The notes under the pieces were generated by a model that did not search any database, had not been told where the DNA came from, and worked only from the letters and a program-made list of their open reading frames with translations. From Rhodanobacter sp. FW104-R8 (GTDB lineage: Bacteria; Pseudomonadota; Gammaproteobacteria; Xanthomonadales; Rhodanobacteraceae), in contig NZ_LVJR01000123.1 of assembly GCF_001617365.1 (NCBI RefSeq), positions 1 to 55,481 on the forward strand: a DNA stretch of 55,481 nucleotides. The letters are read 5' to 3'. The translations under genes were made by a program, and so were the position numbers. Positions 1 through 8,330 of the stretch are shown piece by piece. Positions within the stretch are counted from its first letter, which is position 1. Each line of letters opens with the position of its first letter.

Positions 1-52
1 GCATCCGGACACCCTTTTGCCCAAGCGCGACTCGGGCAAAATCAGAATACAA

Positions 53-118
53 GGGCGGGCACCGCCCGCCGGCTTTTGCATGGAAACAAGAGCGGCGGGC
101 CGTGCCCGCCCTACGAAG
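53..118. repeat. REP pair (family 1), inverted
   Basis: Two oppositely oriented copies of a short palindrome with arms GGCGGGC/GCCCGCC. The second copy runs into CTACGAAGC, which is the GTAG foot read on the other strand. The same unit recurs at about ten places in the window, always between genes. Probably a BIME-like element served by the transposase at 38.4 kb. Confidence 0.85.
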
Positions 119-139
119 CTGATGTCGAACAGAGCCAGG

Positions 140-166
140 AGCATCGCGCACAGGGTGCGCTCCTAC
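140..166 (-). repeat. REP-like repeat, family 2 (single copy)
   Basis: Read on the minus strand this begins GTAGGAGCGCACC and continues CTGTGCGCGATGC, a hairpin GCGCAC/GTGCGC with a GTAG foot. Other copies lie at 4703-4764, 41383-41409 and 50914-50990. It sits 59 bp before the asparaginase start codon. Confidence 0.75.
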
Positions 167-224
167 CGGCACACTGGTGCCGGCACGGGCTAAAATGTCT
201 CGACTCTCTCCACGGCCACCCGAC

Positions 225-716
225 ATGCAGCACCTGACCATCGTCACCACCGGCGGCACCATCGACAAGATCTACTTCGACGACAAGTCGGACTACAAGA
301 TCGGCGCGCCGCAGATCGGCGAGATCCTCGGCCAGCTCGGCGTGGCGTTCCAGTTCGACGTGATCCCGATCCTGCGCAAGGACAGCCTGCACATGGGCAC
401 CGAGGACCGCGCGCTGGTGCGTTCGACGATCGAGGCGCAGCCGCACCGCCACGTGCTGGTCACCCACGGTACCGACACCATGGTCGAAACCGCGCGCGAG
501 CTGGCCGGCATCAAGGGCAAGGTGATCGTGCTGACCGGCGCGCTGAACCCGGCGCGCTTCCAGGGCTCCGACGCGGTGTTCAACATCGGCTGTGCGGTGG
601 CCGCGGTGCAGACTCTGCCCGACGGCGTCTACATCGCCATGAACGGCCGTGTATGGGATCCGGCCAGGGTGCGCAAGAACCGCGACGCCAACCGCTTCGA
701 GGAAATCGCCGGCTGA
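225..716 (+). CDS. Single-domain asparaginase-like protein
   Basis: 163 residues matching the N-terminal domain of type I/II L-asparaginases. The glycine-rich nucleophile motif TTGGTIDK is at residues 6-13 and the second threonine motif HGTDTMVETA lies near residue 80. Classical enzymes are about 330 residues with a C-terminal domain, which is absent here; the stop is followed at once by a hairpin, so the gene is complete. The segment where E. coli AnsB carries catalytic Lys162 (after the PFNLYNAV-like motif, here FNIGCAV) has no obvious lysine. The start at 225 is preferred over an in-frame ATG at 177 because family similarity begins at MQHLTIVTTGG. Hydrolysis of asparagine is plausible but not assured. 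Confidence 0.8.
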   Translation: MQHLTIVTTGGTIDKIYFDDKSDYKIGAPQIGEILGQLGVAFQFDVIPILRKDSLHMGTEDRALVRSTIEAQPHRHVLVTHGTDTMVETARELAGIKGKVIVLTGALNPARFQGSDAVFNIGCAVAAVQTLPDGVYIAMNGRVWDPARVRKNRDANRFEEIAG

Positions 717-730
717 ACCGCCGGCACGAA

Positions 731-755
731 GGGCCCGGTCGGATCGACCGGGCCC
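731..755. terminator. Hairpin between convergent genes
   Basis: Perfect 10-bp stem GGGCCCGGTC/GACCGGGCCC with a 5-base loop, 15 bp after the asparaginase stop and facing the convergent metalloprotease gene. There is no strong T run, so it may work only partly or with Rho. Confidence 0.6.
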
Positions 756-822
756 TCGTCGTCACCACAGGCTCCTCGGCTTGCAAAGACGGCGAGCCTT
801 CCCTGGCCCGCCGGGGGGCTCA

Positions 823-2943
823 TTACCAGCTGGCCTGCAGCGACACGCCGGAGAACGACGAATAGCCACGCACCTTGATGTAGTACGTGCCGGACGCCGC
901 GCTGAACTTGCAGCTCTCGTTGTTGCCGGCCAGGTACGGGCGGCAGTCGTAGCTGGTGGTGGTCGGCGCCAGGTCCTTTCTGACGTACAGGTCGGCATCA
1001 CCGGTACCGCCGGAGATGGCGATGGTCAGGTTGCTGCCCGACGGCACCGTGACGGTGTAGCTCAGCTCCTGTCCGCTCGAGCCGGACAGGCCGGTGACCG
1101 GCACGCCGTTCTGCAGGCCGCCGGTGCCGCTGCCGGTGCTGTAGGACGCCTTGACGGTGACGCCGGAGTACGCCGAGTAGCCGTGCACCTTGAGGTAGTA
1201 CTTGCCGGCGCTCGGCGCGGCCACGGTGCAGCTCTCCGCATTGCCGGCCTTGTACGGGCGGCAGTCGTAGCTGCTGGTGGTCGGCGCGCTGCCGAACTTG
1301 GTGTACAGGTCGGCATCGCCGGTGCCGCCGGAGATCGACATCACCAGGTTGCTGGCACCGGCCGGCACGGTGATGAAGTAGTCGTTGTCGCCACCCGTGG
1401 CCGCCGCCACGCCGGTGACGGCCACGTTGTTCTGCAGCTCGGTGGTGGTGCCGCCACCGCCCGGGCAGCTCACGCCCACGCCGGTGAATGCGGCGACCAC
1501 GTCGTTCTTGTTGTAGGCCAGGTCCTGCGCCGCCGACGCCACGCCGCAGGCGCCGTTGTTGAAGTCGGTGGTGGCGTTCCAGTAGACCTTGTTGGCCAGT
1601 GCGAACACCTGGAAGGCCTTCCGGGTATCCCAGCCGGCGGTCTTGGCGAGCAAGCAGAACGCCTTGTTGTAGACGCCGCTGCTGTAATGCACATCCATGG
1701 TGGAGGTGTAGTTGGCGGCGTTGTCGATCGAGCGGCCGTCCTGGGTCGGCGTGCACATCCAGCGCAGCGCGGTGCCGCTCTTCATGATGTCGGCACCGAC
1801 CAGCCAGTCGTTGCTGCCGCGGTCGAAGAACTCGGCGGCCTCCCCGGCGATGTCCGAATAGGCCTCGTTGATGCCGCCGGACTGCCCGGAATACTGCAGC
1901 GCGGAATGCTGCTCGGTGAAGCCGTGGCTGATCTCGTGGCTGGTCACGTCCAGCGACACCAGCGGGTAGAACGTGCTGGCGCCATCGCCGAAATACATCG
2001 CCGTGCCGTTCCAGAACGCGTTCTCGTAGCTCAGCTTGTAGTGCACGTTCATCACCAGCTGGAAGCTCAGCGGCGCCACACCGACGTAGGCCACGTACAT
2101 GTCGTGGGTCACCCCGCCGAAATGGTGCGCGTCGTTGACCGGCGAATAGGCGCCGTTGATCGCGTCGGTGTCGCTGTTGGGACACGTGAAGCTGACCACC
2201 GAACCGCTGGTGCCCTGACGCAGGTTGTTGGTCGTGACGTCGGCGTTCTGCAGCGTGCAGGTGCTGCCGGACTGGGTCACGTTGAGCGCCGCGTAGTTGG
2301 TGCCGTAGAGGTACTTGCCGGTCTTCAGGTTGCCGCCCGGCCCGGTGGCGGAAGCGTCAGTGAGGCCGTCCCAGTTCTGGATCACCTCGCCGGTATTGGC
2401 GTCGACGATCGCGGTCGGGCGCGACGGGTTCGCGCCGTCGACGAAGTAGGACACGCGATAGACCAGCCGCGCAGGGCCGTTCTCCTGCGGGTACACGAAC
2501 AGATCGGCCTGCTCGTTGCCGACCGAAGCGCCGCCGACCAGGAGGGTGTGCACGTGCGACTTCAACGCCGCGACGGCGCGGCCGGCATCCAACCTCGGCG
2601 AAACCGAAGCCAGGCCGGGCTGGTTGTCCTGCATCAGCTCGCCGGTGGCACGCAGCGCGTTGCCCTGCGCATCCTGCACGACGGCAATGCTGCGGCCGTA
2701 GACCGGCACGCCGCGGTACATCTGCTGCTGGCGCACGACCCGATGGCCGTTGGCGATGGCGGCCGCACTGCGCGGCGCCAGCGACATGTCCTGGCCGAGA
2801 TTGAGATGTGCTGCCAGCGCGTTGACCGGCATGGCACCGAGATTCTGCGCGTGCAGGGTCTTCGTTTCGGCGGCCGTCGCCACCGACGCGGTGGCCATGC
2901 CGATGGCGACAACCAGCAGTTTCAAACCGTGATGATTGGGCAT
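823..2943 (-). CDS. Secreted M4 (thermolysin/vibriolysin-type) metalloprotease with two PPC domains
   Basis: 706 residues. There is a signal peptide (about residues 1-25 ending ATAAE), an FTP/PepSY-type propeptide to about residue 195, and an M4 catalytic domain with the zinc motif HEISH at 336-340 and the third ligand Glu360 in GGINEAYSD. The H340-to-E360 spacing of 20 matches thermolysin. Two tandem C-terminal pre-peptidase (PPC) domains follow at about 503-600 and 610-706, each carrying ISGGTGDADLY and CRPY. The protein should be secreted as a zymogen and processed, probably by type II secretion; the PPC domains are usually removed or help binding. It stands alone, convergent with the asparaginase gene. 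Confidence 0.93.
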   Translation of the reverse strand: MPNHHGLKLLVVAIGMATASVATAAETKTLHAQNLGAMPVNALAAHLNLGQDMSLAPRSAAAIANGHRVVRQQQMYRGVPVYGRSIAVVQDAQGNALRATGELMQDNQPGLASVSPRLDAGRAVAALKSHVHTLLVGGASVGNEQADLFVYPQENGPARLVYRVSYFVDGANPSRPTAIVDANTGEVIQNWDGLTDASATGPGGNLKTGKYLYGTNYAALNVTQSGSTCTLQNADVTTNNLRQGTSGSVVSFTCPNSDTDAINGAYSPVNDAHHFGGVTHDMYVAYVGVAPLSFQLVMNVHYKLSYENAFWNGTAMYFGDGASTFYPLVSLDVTSHEISHGFTEQHSALQYSGQSGGINEAYSDIAGEAAEFFDRGSNDWLVGADIMKSGTALRWMCTPTQDGRSIDNAANYTSTMDVHYSSGVYNKAFCLLAKTAGWDTRKAFQVFALANKVYWNATTDFNNGACGVASAAQDLAYNKNDVVAAFTGVGVSCPGGGGTTTELQNNVAVTGVAAATGGDNDYFITVPAGASNLVMSISGGTGDADLYTKFGSAPTTSSYDCRPYKAGNAESCTVAAPSAGKYYLKVHGYSAYSGVTVKASYSTGSGTGGLQNGVPVTGLSGSSGQELSYTVTVPSGSNLTIAISGGTGDADLYVRKDLAPTTTSYDCRPYLAGNNESCKFSAASGTYYIKVRGYSSFSGVSLQASW

Positions 2944-3392
2944 TCAAGGACTCCCATACAATTTTTCGGGACGAGCGGACCCGATGCGGCCGCGCGGACC
3001 CCATGCAAGAATTGCCGTGCGACGCACGGCCCCTTATTTCGTGTGCTGCCTGGCGATCCCAAACTACGTCCGGCCCGGCTGCCTCCCCCTGGCACTCCCT
3101 TGCGCCAACAGCGCGTGGACGCGTAACTGCAAGACGGCGATCACGCCGCCAAGGGATCATTCGCCAACCTCCCCGATGACGAATCCGGCTACGTTATTCC
3201 TTGCGACGAATCGCAACAATATGATTTTTTCCTATGCCGAGTGACGGCCATCACGGCGCGGAAGTGGCGACGGCACCATGCCGGAAGCCATGGCGCGTAA
3301 TCTTGCGCACGGCAGACGGGGCGTGCCCGGAAACGCACGCTCCTGCGATACAGGGAGGTTTGCCGGGCCGGGGCGCTTGCCGCGGACGCGGT
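2944..3392. other. Gene-free stretch upstream of the M4 protease
   Basis: About 450 bp between the start of the protease and the stop of sufT, both on the minus strand. I see no convincing gene. The AT-rich patch around 3185-3240 contrasts with the GC-rich surroundings and may hold regulatory DNA for the protease, but no clear promoter could be assigned. Confidence 0.4.
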
Positions 3393-3950
3393 TCAGAGCA
3401 TGCCGGTCTCGAGCTTCGCGGCGTCGGACATCATCGAGTGGCTCCACGGCGGATCGAACACCAGGTCCACGTCCGCCTCGGCCACCGTGGGGATCATTTC
3501 CAGCTTGGTGCGCGCGTCGTCCACCAGGATGTCGCCCATGCCGCAGCCGGGCGCGGTCAGGGTGAGCTTCACGTAGACCTTGCGCTCGCCGGATTCGGTC
3601 TGCTCCAGGCTGAGGTCGTAGACCAGCCCCAGGTCGACCACGTTCACCGGGATTTCCGGATCGAATACGGTGCGCAGCTGGTCCCATGCCAGCTTTTCCA
3701 CGTCCGCGTCGGTGGCGTCCGCGGGTACCTCGATCGGGGCCGGCCGCTGCTTGCCCAGCGCATCGGCGTCGTCGCCGGCGATGCGGAACAGGTTGCCTTC
3801 CACGTACACCGTGAAACTGCCGCCCAGCGCCTGCGTGATGTAGCCGATCTGGCCGGCCGGCAAGGTCACCGTGTCGCCCTGCGGCACCATCACGGCGCTG
3901 CAGTCGCGCATCAGGGTGAAGGGTTCGCTGCTCAGACTGAAACCGCTCAT
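3393..3950 (-). CDS. sufT: SufT-like iron-sulfur assembly protein (MIP18/DUF59 domain)
   Basis: 185 residues. The C-terminal half is a MIP18/DUF59 domain with FDPEIPVNVVDLGLVYDL, the cysteine motif LTAPGCGMGDIL and the closing VFDPPWSHSMMSD. The N-terminal half resembles the extension of the SufT family (putative Fe-S cluster assembly protein SufT). It is expected to aid maturation of Fe-S proteins in the cytoplasm, but no other suf gene is in the window. The start at 3950 (MSGFSLSS) is chosen over an in-frame ATG at 3986; both lack a well-spaced ribosome site, so the start is uncertain. Confidence 0.85.
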   Translation of the reverse strand: MSGFSLSSEPFTLMRDCSAVMVPQGDTVTLPAGQIGYITQALGGSFTVYVEGNLFRIAGDDADALGKQRPAPIEVPADATDADVEKLAWDQLRTVFDPEIPVNVVDLGLVYDLSLEQTESGERKVYVKLTLTAPGCGMGDILVDDARTKLEMIPTVAEADVDLVFDPPWSHSMMSDAAKLETGML

Positions 3951-4170
3951 GCCTCTGCAAGATCCTGTATCTGCGGGCGCGGCCATGCGTCGGACCCGGA
4001 ATGCGTATTATGCCGCCCGCCGCGCGGGGCCGCTTGTCCCAGATCAGGCCGGTGGCGGCGGACTTCAAGGCCGAAGCCATCCCGGCAGCCGCCGGCGGCA
4101 CGCTATGATGGCCGCTTTGCCCGATGGACCCGCGCATGTTCCAGGCCACCTCGACGCACCGCCTCCGCCG

Positions 4171-4602
4171 ATGAGCAGCGTGCGTACCGTATCGCTGTCG
4201 GTGTTCGCGCTGTTCAGCGCCGCCATGCTGGGGCTGGCCGCCGGCGCCGTGTGGATGGTGGCGACGCTGTACCTGCGCCAGTCGCTGCCGTGGCTGGCGC
4301 TGCCCCTCGGCGCGCTGCTGGCCTGGACCGTCCGCGCCTGCGTGCGCCCGGCGGGGCTCGGTGCGGCGCTGCTGGCGGCGTGCGCCACGCTGCTGGCGGC
4401 GCTCTACGTCAACATGCTGGTCGCCGGCGTGCTGATCGCCGGCAACATGGGCATGGGCCTGATCGACGCCATGCACACCGCCGGCTTCGGCATGCTGTGG
4501 CAGCTGGCGCGGATGGCGCTGTCACCGGCAGACATCGCCTGCGCCGTGCTGGGCATGCTGCTGGCCGCATGGCTGGCCTGGCACCAGCCGCGCCGGCGCT
4601 GA
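4171..4602 (+). CDS. Predicted integral membrane protein, unknown function
   Basis: 143 residues, mostly hydrophobic, with about four membrane segments (roughly 6-30, 38-55, 60-90 and 115-138) and a basic C-terminal tail RRR. No family is recognised. It is divergent from sufT and followed by two kinds of repeats, so it seems monocistronic. The start at 4171 gives a typical inner-membrane N-terminus; the upstream in-frame sequence overlaps sufT on the other strand and looks non-coding. Confidence 0.6.
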   Translation: MSSVRTVSLSVFALFSAAMLGLAAGAVWMVATLYLRQSLPWLALPLGALLAWTVRACVRPAGLGAALLAACATLLAALYVNMLVAGVLIAGNMGMGLIDAMHTAGFGMLWQLARMALSPADIACAVLGMLLAAWLAWHQPRRR

Positions 4603-4627
4603 AGCGGCCCGCCGCGGATCAGGCGCA

Positions 4628-4691
4628 GGGCGGGCACTGCCCGCCGCTCTCGCTCGTCAAAAGCCAGCGGACCGTGCCCGCCCTGCGAAGC
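4628..4691. repeat. REP pair (family 1), inverted
   Basis: Two facing copies of the GGCGGGC/GCCCGCC palindrome, the second slightly decayed (AGCGGACCGTGCCCGCC). It lies between two convergent genes, where it could stabilise or end transcripts. Confidence 0.8.
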
Positions 4692-4702
4692 TGACGGGAC
4701 CG

Positions 4703-4764
4703 GTAGGAGCGCACCCTGTGCGCGAATGCTCCACAAGAGCATCGCGCACAAGCTGCGCTCCTAC
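4703..4764. repeat. REP-like pair, family 2, inverted
   Basis: GTAGGAGCGCACCCTGTGCG is followed after a short spacer by its inverted partner ending GCGCTCCTAC. Both ends carry the GTAG foot. It lies directly after a family 1 REP pair and 17 bp from the pntB stop. Confidence 0.8.
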
Positions 4765-4780
4765 AAAAACGCAAATCGGC

Positions 4781-6241
4781 TCAGGCGTCGATCTCCTTCA
4801 GCGACGCCACCAGCTCGCCCACCGCCGCCTGGCCGTCGCCGTACAGCATGCGCGTGTTGTCGGCGTAGAACAGCGCGTTCTCGATGCCGGCAAAGCCGGT
4901 GCCCCTGCCGCGCTTGATCACGATCACGTGCTTGGCCGCGCTGACGTCCAGGATCGGCATGCCGTAGATCGGCGAGGCCGGGTCGGTCTTGGCCAGCGGG
5001 TTGACCACGTCGTTCGCGCCGATCACCAGCGCCACGTCGGTGGCGGGGAACTCCGGGTTGATGTCGTCCATGTCGGCGATCAGGTCGTACGGCACGCCGG
5101 CCTCGGCCAGCAGCACGTTCATGTGCCCGGGCATGCGGCCGGCCACCGGGTGGATCGCGAACTTCACCTTCACCCCGCGCTTGATCAGCAGTTGGGCGAA
5201 CTCCCACACCTTGTGCTGCGCCTGCGCCACCGCCAGGCCGTAGCCGGGCACGATCACCACGCGCTCGGCGTAGGCCATCATCACTGCCGCATCGGAGGCA
5301 TCGACCGGCTTCTGCGCGCCCTCGATCGCCTGCGCTTCGCCGCCGGCGGCGCCGAAGCTGCCGAACAGCACGTTGCCGATAGAGCGGTTCATCGCCTTGG
5401 CCATCAACTGGGTCAGCAAGGTGCCGGCCGCGCCGACCACGGTGCCGGCGATGATCATCGCCTCGTTGCCCAACACGAAACCCTCGAACGCCACCGCCAG
5501 GCCGGTGAACGCGTTGTACAGCGAGATCACCACCGGCATGTCGGCGCCGCCGATCGGCAAGGTCATCATCAGGCCGAACGCGAGCGCCAGCGCGAAGAAC
5601 GCCGCGATCAGCATCGGGCTGGCATGGCTGGTGGCGAGCAGCACGCCCGCGGCCACCGCCGCTGCCAGCAGCAGCAGGTTCACCGCGCGCTGGCCGGGGA
5701 ACACGAAGCGCCGGTCCATCCAGCCCTGCAGCTTGGCGAACGCGACCAGCGAACCGGAGAAGCTCACCGCGCCGATCAGCGCGCCCAGCACGCCCAGCGC
5801 CAGTTCGGTCGGCGACAGCGCGGGCGGCAGGCCGTTCACCGCCCAGGCCTCCGGTCGCAGCGGCGAGGTATCCGGCACAGCGTGCAGCAGCCCCAGCCCG
5901 CGCGCGTAGCCGATCAGCTCGACCGCGCCGATCGCCGCCGCCGCGCCGCCGCCCATGCCGTTGTACAGCGCCACCATCTGCGGCATCGCGGTCATCGCCA
6001 CGCGGCGGCCGCTCCACCAGGCCGCGGCCACGCCGATCAGCACCGCAGCGATGATCAGCCCGCGGTTGTGCATGTCCGGCAGGAAAAACGTGGCCAGCAC
6101 CGCCAGCAGCATGCCGAAACCGGCCCAGACGATGCCGCCGCGCGCGGTGCGCGGCGAACTCATGCGCTTGAGACCGAGGATGAACAGCAGTGCGGCGAGG
6201 AAATAACAGGCCTTGATCAAGGTCGGCAGCCAGGCCATCAC
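4781..6241 (-). CDS. pntB: NAD(P) transhydrogenase subunit beta
   Basis: 486 residues, the usual length for PntB. The N-terminal half holds many membrane helices (proton channel, domain II). The C-terminal part is the NADP(H)-binding domain III, with GYGLAVAQAQHKV and the conserved GANDVVNPLAKTDPASPIYG-type segment. With the alpha subunits it couples hydride transfer between NADH and NADP+ to proton flow across the inner membrane. The start codon overlaps the pntAB stop (ATGA), so the two are co-translated. Confidence 0.97.
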   Translation of the reverse strand: MMAWLPTLIKACYFLAALLFILGLKRMSSPRTARGGIVWAGFGMLLAVLATFFLPDMHNRGLIIAAVLIGVAAAWWSGRRVAMTAMPQMVALYNGMGGGAAAAIGAVELIGYARGLGLLHAVPDTSPLRPEAWAVNGLPPALSPTELALGVLGALIGAVSFSGSLVAFAKLQGWMDRRFVFPGQRAVNLLLLAAAVAAGVLLATSHASPMLIAAFFALALAFGLMMTLPIGGADMPVVISLYNAFTGLAVAFEGFVLGNEAMIIAGTVVGAAGTLLTQLMAKAMNRSIGNVLFGSFGAAGGEAQAIEGAQKPVDASDAAVMMAYAERVVIVPGYGLAVAQAQHKVWEFAQLLIKRGVKVKFAIHPVAGRMPGHMNVLLAEAGVPYDLIADMDDINPEFPATDVALVIGANDVVNPLAKTDPASPIYGMPILDVSAAKHVIVIKRGRGTGFAGIENALFYADNTRMLYGDGQAAVGELVASLKEIDA

Positions 6242-6543
6242 TTGGCTCCCTTGCCGGCGTCCGGCCGGCTGGACTTGAACATCTCCAGCATGCGCTCGGT
6301 CACCACGTAGCCGCCGGCGGCGTTGCCGGCGCCCAGCAGCACGCCGATGAAGCCGATCGCGATCTCGAACGGCGTCTGCGCGTGGCCTAGCGCGATCATC
6401 GCCCCAACCAGCACAATGCCGTGCACGAAGTTGGACCCGGACATCAGTGGCGTATGCAGGATCACCGGCACCCGCGCGATGATTTCATAGCCGGTGAACG
6501 CGGCCAGCATGAAGATGTACAGCGCCAGGAAACCATCGATCAT
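6238..6543 (-). CDS. pntAB: NAD(P) transhydrogenase subunit alpha, membrane part
   Basis: 101 residues with three to four membrane helices. The start MIDGFLALYIFMLAAFTGYE is characteristic of the small alpha-2 subunit of bacteria that split PntA in two. The 4-bp overlap with pntB shows an operon. An alternative in-frame ATG lies at 6558. Unusually, the partner subunit pntAA is not immediately upstream: three opposite-strand genes (6694-8207) lie between them. Confidence 0.95.
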   Translation of the reverse strand: MIDGFLALYIFMLAAFTGYEIIARVPVILHTPLMSGSNFVHGIVLVGAMIALGHAQTPFEIAIGFIGVLLGAGNAAGGYVVTERMLEMFKSSRPDAGKGAK

Positions 6544-6693
6544 GACCCCATCCCCCATCAGAGCCGCCCGCCAGGACGTCGTGCTCGCATCATACGGGTG
6601 CCGGTCAACCCGCGCGAGCCTGCCGCGTTGAACGCGAAAGATCCACCGCTGGAGCCCGAGGATGCCCCATACAACGCCGCGGACGACGCCCCC

Positions 6694-7278
6694 ATGAGCA
6701 GCGTGGCCGGTGCACTAGGCGCGGAACTGCTGGGCGACGTCCGCGAAACGCCCGCCACACTGGACGCGTTCCTGGCGCAGGTCGAACGACGCGCGTTCCG
6801 TGTCGCCGAGCTGCAGCTGCGCCAGCGCGAGGACGCCATGGACGCGGTGCAGGACGCCATGCTGCGGCTGGTCAGGCACTACCGCGACAAGCCCGCCACG
6901 GAATGGGCGCCGCTGTTCTGGGGCATCCTGCGCCGGCGCGTGGTCGACCTGCAGCGCCGGCGCAAGGTGCGCTCGATCGTGGTGGGCTGGCTCGGTGGCG
7001 GCCGCGACGACCAGGGCGACGAGCTGCCCGTATGGGAACCCGCCGACCCGGGCCAGGACCCGCTGGGCCGCCTGCACGACGTGCAGGCGTACGCCGACAT
7101 GGCCGCTGCGGTCAGGCAACTGCCGCAGCGCCAGCGCGAAGCGTTCATGCTGCGTATGCTGGAAGGCCTGGACGTGGCCGAAACCGCCCATGCCATGGGC
7201 TGCTCCGAAGGCAGCGTGAAAACCCATCTGTCACGCGCGATGCATCATCTGCGCGACCAACTGGAGGACTGGCGATGA
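6694..7278 (+). CDS. ECF-type RNA polymerase sigma factor
   Basis: 194 residues. The sigma-70 region 2 core is seen in QLRQREDAMDAVQDAMLRL, followed by WGILRRRVVDLQRR. Region 4 lies in the last 60 residues (LPQRQREAFMLRMLEGL, then MGCSEGSVKTHLSRA). The start MSSVAGALG at 6694 is chosen; the longer reading frame overlaps pntAB on the other strand. It overlaps the next gene by ATGA. The following gene encodes a single-span membrane protein, as expected of an anti-sigma-like partner. Confidence 0.9.
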   Translation: MSSVAGALGAELLGDVRETPATLDAFLAQVERRAFRVAELQLRQREDAMDAVQDAMLRLVRHYRDKPATEWAPLFWGILRRRVVDLQRRRKVRSIVVGWLGGGRDDQGDELPVWEPADPGQDPLGRLHDVQAYADMAAAVRQLPQRQREAFMLRMLEGLDVAETAHAMGCSEGSVKTHLSRAMHHLRDQLEDWR

Positions 7279-7664
7279 CCACGCCCGACAAGCATTTCGA
7301 ACGGCGCGCCCGCGAGCTCTGGCACGAGGCCGCCCAACGCATCGACCCGGCCACCGCCGGGCGCCTGCGCGCGGCCCGGCGGCAGGCGCTGGCGACGACG
7401 CGCGCGCCGGCGCCCCGCGCCGCGCGCTGGCTGATCCCGGCCGGCGCCTTCGCCGTGATCGCCCTGGCCACGATGATGGTGTGGCAGCCGTTGCCGCGGC
7501 ATCATGCTGCTCCGGCCAAGACGGCGGTCAACACCGCCGAGACCGGCGTCGAGCTGGACAGCGACCTGCCACCGGATGCCGACAAGACCGATCCCAACCT
7601 CTACCAGAACCTCGACTTCTACGGCTGGCTGGCCGCCAACAACAGCTCGACGGCGGCGCGCTGA
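7275..7664 (+). CDS. Single-span membrane protein, DUF3619-like, possible anti-sigma partner
   Basis: 129 residues. A cytoplasmic N-terminal part (FERRARELWHEAAQRIDPAT) resembles DUF3619 proteins, followed by one membrane helix at about 51-68 and an acidic periplasmic tail ending in a tryptophan- and aspartate-containing segment (LYQNLDFYGWLAANN). It is translationally coupled to the sigma gene. The topology suits an anti-sigma factor, but no zinc-binding ASD motif (HxxxCxxC) is present, so this role is inferred from position only. Confidence 0.75.
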   Translation: MTTPDKHFERRARELWHEAAQRIDPATAGRLRAARRQALATTRAPAPRAARWLIPAGAFAVIALATMMVWQPLPRHHAAPAKTAVNTAETGVELDSDLPPDADKTDPNLYQNLDFYGWLAANNSSTAAR

Positions 7665-7667
7665 ATC

Positions 7668-8207
7668 ATGACCTGGCTCTCCCGCAACATGCTGACCCTG
7701 CTGCTGGCCACCTTGCTTGGCGGCACCGCCGCGGCACCGCTGTACGCGCAGGCACCGCCGCCCGCCCCGCCGCCGCAGGACGACATGCCGCCGCCGCGTC
7801 CGTGGAACAGCCTGGACCCGGCCCAGCGCGACGTGCTGGCGCCGCTGCGCGACAGCTGGGACAGCATGCCGCCGCGTAAACAGGCGCACATGCTGCACCG
7901 TGCCGAGCGGTGGGTCACCCTGCCGCCCGACAGGCGCCAGGAAATCCGCGAACGCATCTCCCGCTGGCAGCAGATGACGCCGGCCGAACGCGAGCAGGCG
8001 CGCGAGAACATGCGCAAGTTCCACGAGTTGTCGCCGCAGCAGCGCGAACAGCTGCACGACACCTTCCGGCGCTTCCAGCAACTGCCGCCGGAACAGCGCG
8101 AGAAACTGATCCGCGAATGGCACGCACTGCCTCCCGCCGAGCGCCTGCACTGGGAGGAGCGCCACCGCCGCGATCGTCCGCCGCCTGGCAGCCCCGTCCA
8201 CCCCTGA
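7668..8207 (+). CDS. Periplasmic DUF3106-type protein, proline- and glutamine-rich
   Basis: 179 residues. A signal peptide (residues 1-28) is followed by a proline-rich linker and a repetitive helical region with recurring LxPxxRxxLxxxFRRFQxLPPEQRE units, typical of DUF3106. It is the third gene of the sigma cassette, 3 bp after the DUF3619-like gene. The repeats superficially resemble CpxP/Spy-like stress sensors, but no LTxxQ motif pair is clear. It may be the envelope sensor or main output of the sigma factor; function unknown. Confidence 0.8.
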   Translation: MTWLSRNMLTLLLATLLGGTAAAPLYAQAPPPAPPPQDDMPPPRPWNSLDPAQRDVLAPLRDSWDSMPPRKQAHMLHRAERWVTLPPDRRQEIRERISRWQQMTPAEREQARENMRKFHELSPQQREQLHDTFRRFQQLPPEQREKLIREWHALPPAERLHWEERHRRDRPPPGSPVHP

Positions 8208-8264
8208 GCAACGTATCGGCCGCCGTGCGCGGGCGCTCCTACGAAGGTCCCGGCTCAGTCGTGT

Positions 8265-8323
8265 GGGCGGGCAATGCCCGCCGCTCTTGCCCATCAAAAG
8301 CCGGCGGGCATTGCCCGCCCTAC
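8265..8323. repeat. REP pair (family 1), inverted
   Basis: Two facing GGCGGGCA/TGCCCGCC palindromes 8 bp before the pntAA stop and after the convergent DUF3106 gene. A partial family 2 fragment (GCGCTCCTAC) precedes it at 8226-8242. Confidence 0.85.
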
Positions 8324-8330
8324 GGCCCGC

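Noticed and set aside
649..3126. An 825-codon plus-strand open frame
   Set aside because: It lies antisense to the M4 protease and is rich in Arg, Gly, Val and His as expected of a shadow frame in GC-rich DNA; no motif is recognisable.
6421..6693. N-terminal extension of the sigma factor frame
   Set aside because: It overlaps pntAB on the other strand and carries no sigma-like sequence; MSSVAGALG at 6694 is the likelier start.
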